DNA of 64,000 bases. Source: Odiellus spinosus (taxonomy: Eukaryota > Arthropoda > Arachnida > Opiliones > Phalangiidae). Positions 1 to 10,500 of this stretch are shown here, piece by piece. The notes under the pieces were generated by a model, which saw only the letters and a list, made by a program, of their open reading frames with translations, had not been told where the DNA came from and searched no databases. Both the position numbers and the translations under genes were made by a program. Position 1 is the first letter of the stretch; every line of letters starts with the position of its first letter. The stretch spans positions 12,959,726 through 13,023,725 of the forward strand of contig OY987232.1 in NCBI GenBank assembly GCA_963920705.1. Direction: 5' to 3'.

Positions 1-834
1 ATAAAATCGACGGCCGCCCTTTATTTTATAAATCACCCTCTCCCTTGAAAATCGATTTCGTCGCATTTCAGATAAAGCGAAATCACTCTATTGACGCTAA
101 GACACTTGAGGGAATAAACAGAAAGTACGTATGCGTCCCAACCGTACCCATTTATGACCAGAGCAAATATGCCAGGCCAAATGTTTTATTTATTATAACC
201 GCATCTAGCCATTTAAAATTTGTTAATAAAATTTTAGTCCAAATTAATCTATTATCCGCAGTTAACCGCTTATTCTGGTTTATCCGTGGTTGATTACCAG
301 ACTCGTAAGCCCGTTTTCAATTAAATTAAAGGACTTTTTTAAATATTTTATAACTACGATTAACCAAAAATACAATAAATATAGTTTCTAAAACCATATT
401 TTTCAATATTTATCCGTTAGTGAAAACGGTGTGATTTTTGAGATAATTGTTTTTAAAGATTAAGTTTAAAATCATGAAGAGGTAGAGTTAACAAAACATT
501 TATGATCAACCGTAAATAATCGCAAAATTAGCTGATAATTTTATCCAAACGCCGAACGTTTGCATATGAAGGTTTGATGCATATTATTTCTTTCAGTTTG
601 CGATATGCGGCGTCCTCTTGCCTGTGCGACAATGCCATTTATAAAACCTATCGCTGGATGAACAATAGATGCATTACAACGGAAAATCGTATCGACGAAA
701 GCGACTACAATCTTAAAGAAAACGAAACGCGTCTTTTTTTAACAATTTACGCTTGCAGTCTCATCCCACCGATTACTGTTATAGCCTACGAGATATTGCG
801 CCAATTCTGCCCGTGTTTGAAAACATTAGCATAG
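1..834 (+). CDS. Gene 0: ionotropic-receptor-like gene, 3' end only
   Basis: This is the 3' end of an iGluR/IR-family receptor; its upstream exons lie left of the window. Two exons are visible: 1-124 (second half of S2, frame from base 3, ending in phase 2 before GTACGT) and 597-834 (after a TTTCAG acceptor, ending in TAG). The first holds the MKRNHS-type block (here IKRNHSIDA) that precedes the end of S2. The second starts LRYAASSCLCDNAIYK and carries a hydrophobic helix, read as TM4, from about residue 53 to 72 of that exon, then a short Cys-containing cytoplasmic tail. An AATAAA lies at 848-853, just after the stop. It is most similar to gene 1 and has no stop or frameshift in the visible part. 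The family assignment rests on the complete paralogues downstream. Confidence 0.72.
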
Positions 835-2269
835 CATATTCCCCGAAAATAAACCTTCAAAAACAACAAGTTTCTAAACAAAAAATCTCATGACAGTGGT
901 CCCTTAAGTACATTTAATATATTTCACCTATGTTAAAGTATATAGCTGACACCAGTTGCCTTATAGTAACACATCAATTAAGGCTTACCAGTCTAGGCCT
1001 GTAGTATGTTACAATATCATTATATTCTGCTTGAATAATTTGCGAATTAATTGTAGCTTAATTAACCATAATATTTCAATGAGATTTTTTTCAGCAAGAC
1101 TTCTTTTCACATACTCAAGCAAGTTTCCATGCAAAAAAAAAAATGTCATGGCAGTGAACCTTTAAGTAGAACGTTTGTGTGTTCTCGAGGAATCACTTAA
1201 TATAATTAATTATGTAAGCAACTTTCGGTCGATCAAAATATATTGGTTGTTCATGAACTTGGCTCTGGCTCTCTAATAGCGCTTGCATATGTAAATAACG
1301 CATAATTTTGCCTGTATTGTTTATAATTAGAGAGATAAAATTGTGCCTGATATCCTTAAAGCCATCGCCCCTATAGTTAATATAATATATATATAATAAT
1401 TTAAAGCGAGTTTTCATGATCGCTAAAGTATATGCTATGAAAAAAAAAAAAAAAAAAAAAAACAAATTGGACCTTCTATTACTCTACATAAACTGAAAAC
1501 TACACAGTAAAAGGTTATTAAATACCAGAAATATCTTACTTTAAATCTTTAACAGTAAAATTATAAATCATGGTGAAATATATATTTCATTAACATTAAT
1601 TTAAGAGAATGAATTAAAACAGTCTTTTGTTTAGTCTTTACAATTTTTATCGACTACTTATTGCCTGCTTGGTCACTCGACGCTAATAGGAAAAGCTACA
1701 GGAAATAGAAATTACCCAGTTTGAGCTCGACTAGGACTCGGTGTTTGCGTAAAATTATCTTGTTGATTTATAATTATAATTGGCGATTTATCATTCAATT
1801 CAAAGTACGATTTGATTTAGAACTTGTTTTAAATGTAAATATTTTAAAATCACAGTTTAATTATTTGACACTTAAAATAAACCCCAATTAATTTATCTCG
1901 ATTATTAGCCTAACATTCATATCTATTTTTGAATTATCTGCCTATATTTGAATTTCCCCCTTTTTTATCCTCAAGAAAGAGACATCTAACGATAATTTTG
2001 AAATCGGTACCACCATCCGCATTTTTTTCCTAAGCATAGGCATAGTATTAAAGAAGGCAGTGTCATGACGGTGGTCTTTTAAACCTAAAAGTTTAGTTCT
2101 ACTGTGTTTTTTTTTTTTATTATTATTCTTTGAGTAAAGCGATCCAAACGGTTATCTTGGGAAAAAACATATCCATTCATTTTTAATCTGAATAAACCGA
2201 ACATGCATTTTAGAACTATTTTTTTTAGTCACAAAAAATCAGTAAATATCTGAAAAAAATATGAATGTA
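835..2269. other. Spacer after gene 0, no gene seen
   Basis: This is AT-rich spacer. Bases 912-1010 share a segment of about 95 bases (starting TTAATATATTTCACCTATGT) with 9218-9310 in the second intron of gene 1. A run of 23 A lies at about 1440-1462. The short reading frames here are low-complexity and match nothing. Confidence 0.5.
848..853 (+). promoter_or_regulatory. Candidate polyadenylation signal of gene 0
   Basis: AATAAA lies 14 bases after the gene 0 stop codon. In such AT-rich DNA the hexamer is frequent by chance, so position is the only support. Confidence 0.35.
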
Positions 2270-4400
2270 ACAGATGATTAGGGTTATTGATTCCGAGCAT
2301 TATACTAGAATTGCACCAGATGGTATTGACCGTAAAAACATGTCCTAGCGTCAAAAATAAATGTCGTAATTATTTCCATATTATTCTCGAATAACGCGCT
2401 GCACTATTATTAGACTCGATCAATGGCATAACTCTATATAAAAATATAGTTTACAGTGCCTTACATCCACTTGGCAAAGTTCTAATGGAAGGTTAATGTC
2501 TTTTAATAAAAGTGATTACTAGGAATGGGATAACCAATTATAAGATATTTTTGGATTGATTGTTAATGACTAAAATATGCAATTAATAAATTCAGATAAA
2601 AGTTAAAGGGATATGGTTTATCCAAAGATAAACGCTTGAAGCTTTACCTAATAACAAGTTACTCAACTAACAATGGATAATTCTAATCCTTAGAATTTGT
2701 GGAAAATAAAAGAATTATACTTCAAATTAACTTCAAATTCGAAGAAAATAAATAAATCAATAAAACTAAACTTTTGGGATTAAAATTAATTATTTGTAAG
2801 AAAATAGATTATTAAATTGTTCTTATCAGAATTATATAACTCGGATAATATTCAAGGATAAGTTGCCATTTTCGGAAAATAACAGAAACGAGTATTATTT
2901 AGTTATTTTATCTTTGGATAAGTGAACTAGATTGATTTTTATCTAACCAAACGATTAATATCTGAATTTAATTCAGTATATCTTTCAAACTAATGAAAGT
3001 TATCCAAATTCCGAGCATTATACACAAAAACTTGATAAAATTGTTTCTTATTGATAGGACTCCTAAGAAGGACGAAAATGTAAGTAATATTTGAATAATT
3101 CATTGAATTATTATATCGTTATTCATTATTTTGGTTTGGCTCCATCTTTCACTCGAATTTTAATAACAACCCCAATCTCCTGCATCTAAGGGCTGTCTTT
3201 GATTCGAGGCCAGTTTCATTAGACCCTAAAGTGGCAAATTAAGCAACGGACCAACCGGTGTTACCGACAACAGTTAAATAAATCCAAAAGTTGCATCCTT
3301 TGAAAGCGACGAAATTTCACGTTTAATATACATTTAACACGAGATGGCACTGATTTTTAGAATAGGGGGGGGGGTCTCAGTTTTTCTGGGGGTAAGGATT
3401 GTTTGGGAATGATTTATTTCCCAGTCCACTGAACTCTCTCTTACCTCTTTCCCCAGTATCCCGTCTCTCGTGGCAGGTGGGCACGCTGTAGGCCAGACAG
3501 TAACGGGTCTTGGATAATAGGCACTATTGTGGCGACATCTTCTAGTTTACGCGTAAAACATCGTTATAATATACATTTCTTATCGTAACTAGAGAAAAAT
3601 TGAACTCTAAATTAACCAATTATAACACGAACCACGTCTGTCGAATTATACCTCAATTTTTATGGTTCTTCAGAAGTGAAGTTGAAGAATCTAGAGATAT
3701 TAGAACGTCAGATAATAGGGAGGGAAATGATATAATTTCGATTAGTTATTTTTAAAAAGATTCGCTAATCTCTCGCGTTATAATTATCGAAATTACATTG
3801 ATGAACTAAAGAAGATTTCAATTAAAATGTGAAAACAGCGAACTGGTATCGTGGTTTGTTTGATAATAGATACAGCAAATGATCATTTTTAGTGAGTTTA
3901 CCCATTGACTACCACCTTAATTGATAAAGGTCTAAACTACTCTGATGTTAAAGATTGAATTACCTTCTAACTTGAGCCACCAGAAACAGATTTAAAGTTG
4001 ATTATCCATAATGCAATTTTTTTTTTAAATGGATGAAAAAAAAAAAAAAAAAAAAAAAAAAAACTGAAAAAATAACCAAATATGTATTTAGCACTACCGC
4101 AGGCTGTAATCAGAAGTTGTCAAGTAATCACTCTTCTTATATTATGAAACTGGTTCAACCCTCGGACTATTGTTCTTGGACCTAAATTTCCCATTTTTAT
4201 GCACAAACACGTTAAGCGAAAAATATCATTAAACAATCTGATATACACTTTAACTTATGTAAAATAAACACGGTAAAGTTTGTATGAGAAAGGAACGCAG
4301 CACGTTATACTACTTAAGAGAAAAATCGACATTTAATGCATTAACTTATTATTTAAAGTAACCCGGTCACCATTAATGCCGAGGGTTGATAAATTATATT
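2270..4400. repeat. Paralogous spacer block, copy 1
   Basis: About 2 kb of non-coding sequence recurs at 13990-15530 and 16430-18300. Shared landmarks are the stretch TCTAAGGGCTGTCTTTGATT near 3186, the AACTTGAGCCACCAGA stretch near 3970, and the AATAAACACGGTAAAGT stretch near 4263. Indels and inserted elements, including a terminal-inverted-repeat element at about 3330-3925 here, separate the copies. I read these as remnants of spacer duplications that came with growth of the gene array. No coding potential is seen. Confidence 0.6.
3330..3925 (+). mobile_element. Non-autonomous inverted-repeat element, family D
   Basis: This is a recurrent element of about 600 bases with no coding capacity. 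Its hallmarks, in order, are CACGAGATGGCACTGATTTT, a GGTAAGGATTGTTTGGGAAT stretch, TATTTCCCAGTC, GGCGACATCTTC, and an end reading GAGTTTACCCATTGACTACC. Relatives occur at 11752-12135, 15555-15775, 18942-19470, 20938-21225, 34340-34925, 38226-38690, 60028-60365 and 60366-60975, in both orientations. The best-kept copies start TTAAGGCGGTAGT and end in its approximate complement, as a MITE would. This copy carries an extra G run near 3365. Confidence 0.6.
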
Positions 4401-4409
4401 TCAAATATC

Positions 4410-4735
4410 GCTAGATTTTAAAGTTAACTTACAACGAACCGTAAAAGTAAGACGTAGTTCATGGTGTAGTTTGACAATTTTAAGTTTGTTTCTCTACTTA
4501 TGATAAGAAATGTATATTATAACGGTGTTTTACGCGCAAACTCATAGAGCCTATTATTTGAGACTCCTCAACATCGGGACTATAGCGTGCTCCACCCGCC
4601 GCAGAAGGCGGGATACTGGAGAAAGATTTAGAAAATTCAGTCAATCCTCCTTACTCCCAGAAAAACTGAGATGCCCATTATGAAAATCAGTGCCATTTCG
4701 TGTTTTTTAATTGTACAAAATAACCCTTTACTATG
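4410..4735 (-). mobile_element. Family D element, truncated inverted copy
   Basis: This is the same family as 3330-3925 in reverse orientation. ATTTTACGCGCAAACTC-like sequence, the GCCGCAGAAGGCGGGATACT stretch and the AAATCAGTGCCATTTCGTG stretch appear in the reverse order and strand. With the direct copy it makes a large, gapped inverted repeat. Confidence 0.5.
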
Positions 4736-5116
4736 TGGTGGCGGGTAATTCCGTCTGCTTTTTATAAAAAAACTCTTCCAATGTTAACCATGTCCAATTT
4801 AGGAATATCTTTGGATTTTTACTTTGCTTCCATTACTTTGATTGGTCTAAAAGATACGAGACGATTTTCAAAGTCTCCAGAAAAGTGTAATTCCGTCCAG
4901 CCTTAGTCTAATTCCAAACAGTGGTGGGTAATACCCGTCCACCCGTAGATAACCATTGTAAAAGTTAAAAGCTACCAAAATTCATTTTCATATGCTCATT
5001 TATTATTACAAAACAAATTATAACAAATTTCAGCCTTAAATATTAAATTCGTAATATTAAACTCTGTTTAAAAGGCAACTAAAACACCCTCACGAACATC
5101 TTCAATTTTACACAGT

Positions 5117-5149
<33 letters not shown>

Positions 5150-5370
5150 GCGCCAAATTAGGTTCTAAGCCTTTTTTGAAAATATTGTTACGAAACACTA
5201 CCGCCATCTATACTGAATTCGGATTGAAAATATTTCCAGTCCTGAAATACTGAAGAAAAAAGCGGGAAATTATTGAAATTATTGATTTTAGAGCTCACAA
5301 ATTCGCGTTTTAATTAGGTATTTTGAAGTTAACTTTAAACTCGACGTGGTTTTGAGTGGACGGAATTAGC
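4736..5370. repeat. Repeat with GGCGGGTAATTCCGTC edge
   Basis: It begins GGTGGCGGGTAATTCCGTC and contains GTAATTCCGTCC-like words in both orientations. A reverse-oriented relative occupies 41457-41905, directly behind gene 3. A run of about 30 A lies at about 5117-5148. It looks like a non-autonomous element of unknown class with no open frame. Confidence 0.45.
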
Positions 5371-5686
5371 CTCTGTCAGTAGGTTTTTCTAATCTTCACT
5401 AAATAATTAAATACGGCGTCAAGATGAGATGAAGAGGCGTATTTTTGTACTAAAGTTCTGGGTTTTCGAGTGGTATCGGGTTGGTATTTGTACAATTTCC
5501 ATGATTGTTTTTAATCCTAATTTCCGGAGCTATAATAATCTTCATTCACTTAAATTGGCATTAACTTATTGGGAATAAATTGCTTCTTGGTTTATTATAG
5601 TCTTATCTTAGATGAACCTTGTACTATGGTCTTGAAATTTATTTTTTCTGACGGAGTGACGGGGCGCTCATCAGTGACTAAAATAA

Positions 5687-5788
5687 GTCCTTTTACATTT
5701 AATTTGAGCAATCCAAATTAAAGATTCACATTTTTAACTAAAAATGTGAATCTTTAGTTTGGATTGCTCAAATTAAATGTAAAAGGAC
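5687..5788. repeat. Near-perfect 50-bp palindrome
   Basis: Arm 5687-5736 is the reverse complement of arm 5739-5788 with one visible mismatch, and the spacer is two bases. The outer edge reads GTCCTTTTACATTTAATTTG. No protein is encoded. It is either a tiny foldback transposon or a hairpin made by inverted duplication. Confidence 0.85.
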
Positions 5789-5829
5789 CACTACCTATCG
5801 ATCTAGTTGCATTAAACGAGAAAAAGCTA

Positions 5830-6060
5830 CTATGCTACAAGAGAAATCGGTAGTAGGGTTACTTTAAATAGTTTCTCTTACTCGCAAGACCGACAGAATG
5901 TTCAGAGATCACTCCAGATCAGGGCTTTATGGGGAAAAATAAGGTAGGCATAACCTGAACTCCGTAAATTATTCCATAAACATTCCATCAAAAATTGGTA
6001 AGTCATTTTGTTCAGCATAGAATTGATATTTGTTCAATTTAGTTTTGGATAAAATCATAA
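5830..6060 (+). repeat. Spacer segment shared upstream of genes 1, 2 and 4
   Basis: The segment holds a GGTAGTAGGGTTACTTTA stretch, a block of the type CTCACTCCAGAGAGTTT, and GATAAGGTAGGCATAAC. Related sequence lies at 19540-19780 and 46150-46400, each time in the spacer before a receptor gene. Neither strand has a long frame. It may be an old element or part of a shared 5' region. Confidence 0.45.
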
Positions 6061-6233
6061 AATACTTTTCATTTTTTGAATATAACCAAACATAAAAAAA
6101 AAATTAAAAAACAGCCCAAAATTACCAGGAGCTCATTGAAACACGTCTTTAAAGCAGAGTTGACTAATTGTTTACATTTTGTTTAAACAAAATATCCCTC
6201 GGTCAGAAGCGGATGAAGCCTCCTTTGAATTCT

Positions 6234-6869
6234 ATTATTCCAAGGTCTTGTTCACACATGTCTAAAGGGGTAAGTTTCAAAAATCCCGATTTGTACGCCT
6301 CGTATTGGTAGATATTTTCGGGGCAGGAGTTGAGGTAAGTAGCCATACAGGGAAAAATTGTTGTGGGCTGAGTTACTTGGCCAGCTGCAGTAGAGTTCAT
6401 TTCATTCAATTCCTTGAAAAGTGAATCTTTCCATTTTTTGGTGGGTAAAAATATTACGTGGTTCTCACCAGCCGCATTTTCCTACGTTCGAGAGAAGTTT
6501 GCAAAAAAAGCAAAAAGCTATGGCGGTTGGATACGCAATGTTTAACCTCAAAAAGAGTCCTGCAAATTCAGCTTGCATTGAGACAAGGGGTACGCATGGA
6601 AACACTAGAGCTCGGGAACCTTCTTACATACAGGATTTGCTGGGAATAAATTGGGTGCATCCTAAGTTTTGAAGACCCTCCCCTAGAAATCAGAGCGAGA
6701 ATTTTCCAATTTTCCATAGAGAGGGGGATATGAAGTAGGTGCCCTCAGAGCTAGTAAAAGAGGAATATTCATCCCATTAGAGAGGTACGCTATATGGAAC
6801 ATTCGATTCAGAGACTTTTAAGGAGGGTTTAATTGGCTTCAACTTTTGTTAATATTTTTTAGTAAATCC
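6234..6869 (-). pseudogene. Coding-like unknown fragment, tandem unit 1
   Basis: This is the first unit of a 636-bp tandem duplication. The minus strand has a frame of about 85 residues (roughly 6475 down to 6203) beginning ENHVIFLPTKKW and containing STAAGQVTQPTTIFP, TYLNSCPENIYQYE and LTPLDMCEQDLGI. The composition looks like real protein. Upstream on that strand, hydrophobic coding-like sequence (NIAYPTAIAFCFFC) sits in another frame and is cut off by stops. I do not recognise the family. The pattern fits a decayed gene or transposon fragment, or single exons of an unidentified minus-strand gene. Confidence 0.4.
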
Positions 6870-7508
6870 ATTATTCCAAGGTCTTGTTCACACATGTCTA
6901 AAGGGGTAAGTTTCAAAAATCCCGATTTGTACGCCTCGTATCGGTAGATATTTTCGGGGCAGGAGTTGAGGTAATTAGCCATATAGGGAAAAATTGTTGT
7001 GGGCTGAGTTACTTGGCCAGCTGCAGTAGAGTTTATTTCATTCAATTCCTTGAAAAGTGAATCTTTCCATTTTTTGGTGGGTAAAAATATTACGTGGTTC
7101 TCACCAGCCGCATTTTCCTACGTTTGAGAGAAGTTTGCAAAAAAAGCAAAAAGCAATGGCGTTTGGATACGCAATGTTTAACCTCAAAAAGAGTCCTGCA
7201 AATTCCGCTTGCATCGAGACAAGGGGTACGCATGGAAACACTAGAGCTCGGGAACCTTCTTACATACAGGATTTGCTGGGAATAAATTGGGTGCATCCTA
7301 AGTTTTGAAGACCCTCCCCTAGAAATCAGAGCGAGAATTTTCCAATTTTACATAGAGAGGGGGATATGAAGTACTAGGTGCCCTCAGAGCTAGTAAAAGA
7401 GGAATATTCATCCCATTAGAGAGGTACGCTATATGGAACATTCGATTAAGAGACTTTTAAGGAGGGTTTAATCGGCTTCAACTTTTGTTAATATTTTTTA
7501 GTAAATCC
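6870..7508 (-). pseudogene. Coding-like unknown fragment, tandem unit 2
   Basis: This second copy of the preceding unit is nearly identical, with scattered substitutions and a 3-base insertion near 7374. On the minus strand the open frame (7045 down to 6839) keeps the same core but ends in a different, shorter tail after LGIMDLL because the junction replaces the last residues. The unit runs to within about 75 bases of the first exon of gene 1. The high identity points to a recent duplication. Product unknown. Confidence 0.4.
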
Positions 7509-7583
7509 ATAGAGTGAGCGGCTCATTTTCGAGAACTTCTCACTTCGCAAGAACAACAAATAAAATTTAGTTTCGTTGAAAAG

Positions 7584-10500
7584 ATGATGGAATCTAAGAC
7601 AATTCGACTGCATTCATTAAACCCAGTAAGTTTACATCAAATTCCACTTAACTAATTAGCGATCAGTGTCGTTGGGTTTTTACACCGAAAGGCATTTGAT
7701 CGAACAGTGTCACAAACAATGAAATTTGGGTTAAAGGACACAATTTTTAATAATTCGATCAAATGACATTCGAACATTTGTCACACGGTTCGATCAAATG
7801 GTAATTATTGTTAAGAAATAAATCTAAACTTCCAGTTTGCTCCCAGTTGAGGATGGTGTTAATTAGCGAGTCGAAAAGATGACAATTGCCTAAGGGTGGA
7901 TTTAAACCACCTACCTCTCTGGGTAACAGTCCCACGATCTAACCAATTTCGATCAAAACCAGATATCTTACAACGCTGCGCTATAGATTGATATGATACT
8001 TTGGGAAAGTGACTTCGAGACACGGGTGGCGCCATCAGCAAGACAGGGATAATCGGTGAAAGGATCCAGAATTCAATAGAATTCCAAAATGAGAAATCAG
8101 CCACAAATAAAACATAGGCATTTCAGTTAAGACTAACTTTAGCTACTTGATTCAGGGCTATATATTCATGTTGGTTTTAACAATCGTAGTATGATTATAC
8201 AAGACAGTGGGAGAAGAACGCCTTTAACTACAACTACTATTGTAGTAGTGAAGGATTAAAATGGATGGGTAGCTTTCGGATAATAACCTCTAAAAATGAC
8301 TCCCAAATTTTACGCAAGTTCCAACCATCTTAGATACAAAATGTATAGGATAAATATACAAATTTTAGTTTTTATAGGACCACCTGGGAATTATAGAAAT
8401 TTATAGTTATCACTAAAAGTCTATCACTTTAATTTAAAAAAGTAAACAACACCAGGTAGCTTAATACTATAAGCAAAGGGCCAGGTAAATATGCAGGCAA
8501 CTTCTGATTCGAAACACTCTTGCGGCCGCAGTTGCTGTGTAAATAGAGAAATCAGAAGCGCCACTCTTTTGAGAAATTCCGGAGCTCATTTGGCGAAGAC
8601 AATATAGCCAAGCGCGGCCGCCAAAAATCTGTCGTTCTTTCCCGATTTAAAACATCAAGGAAGAGTTCAAATCCCTCAAGCCAGACAGGCGTGATGCCTT
8701 TTTTTGGCTATTTTTAAGTAACTCTACCATTGCTGATAATATTAAGCTACAGGGCGTTGTTTACTTTTATGGAATAAAGTGATCGTCTTTTGGTGTTAAT
8801 TACTTTTAAGAAATTTTTATAATGGTTATAAAATACCCAAAAATGTCTATATGAATGAGACTAAAAATCGTTGTTGTGTAAAGATTATTTACAACTTACA
8901 AACTCATTTGACAAAATACGATATTTCCTCAATTAAAAAATATATTTTTTTTTCGGCAATTATAGTTTTATCCGTTAATATATCCAAAGGAAGGACATAA
9001 TAGTTATACTGCAGAAATTGAAGACTTTAATGGAATAATAGCTGAAATCCTTATAGCCATCAAGAGGAACCTAAAGTAATTATTTATGAATTGTATTAAT
9101 CCCGGCAGTGTAAATGACATAGCTTTTCTTCAATTGAAAGGATTTTTCGGCAATCTTGAGCGTGCTTTTAGCAGCTCCCAGCCACCATTAGTTGGGTTAC
9201 CAATTGAATGTGTCCCGTTTTTAATATATTTCACCTATGTTAAAGTAGATGGCTGACTACTTATAGTAGCACCGCGACTAAAGCTTAACAACCTAGGCCT
9301 GTAGTCCACGTTGGAAGGTTGTAAGGGGGAAAGCAGACTTATCTGTCAAATTGCGCAATATCTCAAAATATTGAAATTTCTGAAGTAACAGAAATTTATA
9401 ACTTCCTAATAGCCTACATTCCAAATTAGCAACGGGGCATTTTTACCTTCAATTGTAATGAAATCTATTTCTATTTTAGTCTGACTTTCGAAAAAATCTA
9501 CGATGTAAGATTCAATTTATTTCATCAGAAGAAGATAATATCAGAAGAGAGAATTGTTTAATTTAATGATCTGTTGCACGGATTTGAAGATAAGTGACAA
9601 ACTAGTTACTTAATTTATCGTAATAAGCTCAAATATTTGAACCATTTGAGGTTACGTAGGCTCTTTTCACAATTGTACACATCTCTCAACCCTTTAGTTT
9701 AAAATTCATAATGTCCACGGTTTTATAATATCTAAAATTTTTAAAAATAATAAACGAGTCGGATACTTCGTGAACTGATCTTTTATTTTGTTAAAATTGC
9801 TAACATCACGAGCTTTCGGGCCGTGGCCCTTTTTGGCTTGAAAAGGGGCCACGGCCCGAAAGCTCGTGATGTTAGCAATTTTAACAAAATAAAAGATCAG
9901 TTCACGAAGTATCCGACTCGTTTATTATTTTTAAAAATTTTAGACATCTCTCAACATCTACTTCTGATAGTATAATCCTTATAAATTTTTAATTTATTTA
10001 CTTAAAGGCTTGCTAATTATGCAATCTTGTCTTTCAGGAAGATGAGATGTGGGACTTAAAATCGTTCCCGAACGTCATTTCATACAACCGCATGAAAACG
10101 TTTCAATCCTCGGCTGAAATCTACTACTCTAAAGTGACAATGTTTTCCCAACTTTCTCACACACAGCGTGGTAGTTTCCTCTCCAATATCATCACTATAC
10201 CACTTTGGGTATCAGATTTATTATTATTATCATCAAAAGTGTACTACTTTAATCCATAAAAATTAACAACGCCCCCTTAGCTTAATACTATCAGCAAAGG
10301 TCAAGTTTCATGTCATAGCAAATCATTAAAAAAATTTCCAAAAGTCATCACCCCCATCTGGCTCGAGTGCTTTAGGCTCTTTCTCGATATTTTGAGTCGG
10401 AAGAGAGGTATGGAATTTCTCCAAAGAGTGGCGCTTCCTCGGTTCACTATTTACACTGACAGAGGCCGCTTGTTTCTCGAATCAGAATCTGATGGTTCAT

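Noticed and set aside
7886-7950. Functional tRNA gene on the minus strand
   Set aside because: T-arm and anticodon-like stem exist, but the acceptor stem does not close, so SINE-derived.
10047-10259. ATG of MWDLKSFPNV as a gene start
   Set aside because: The same codon is GTG in gene 5 and follows an acceptor in all copies, so this is an internal exon.
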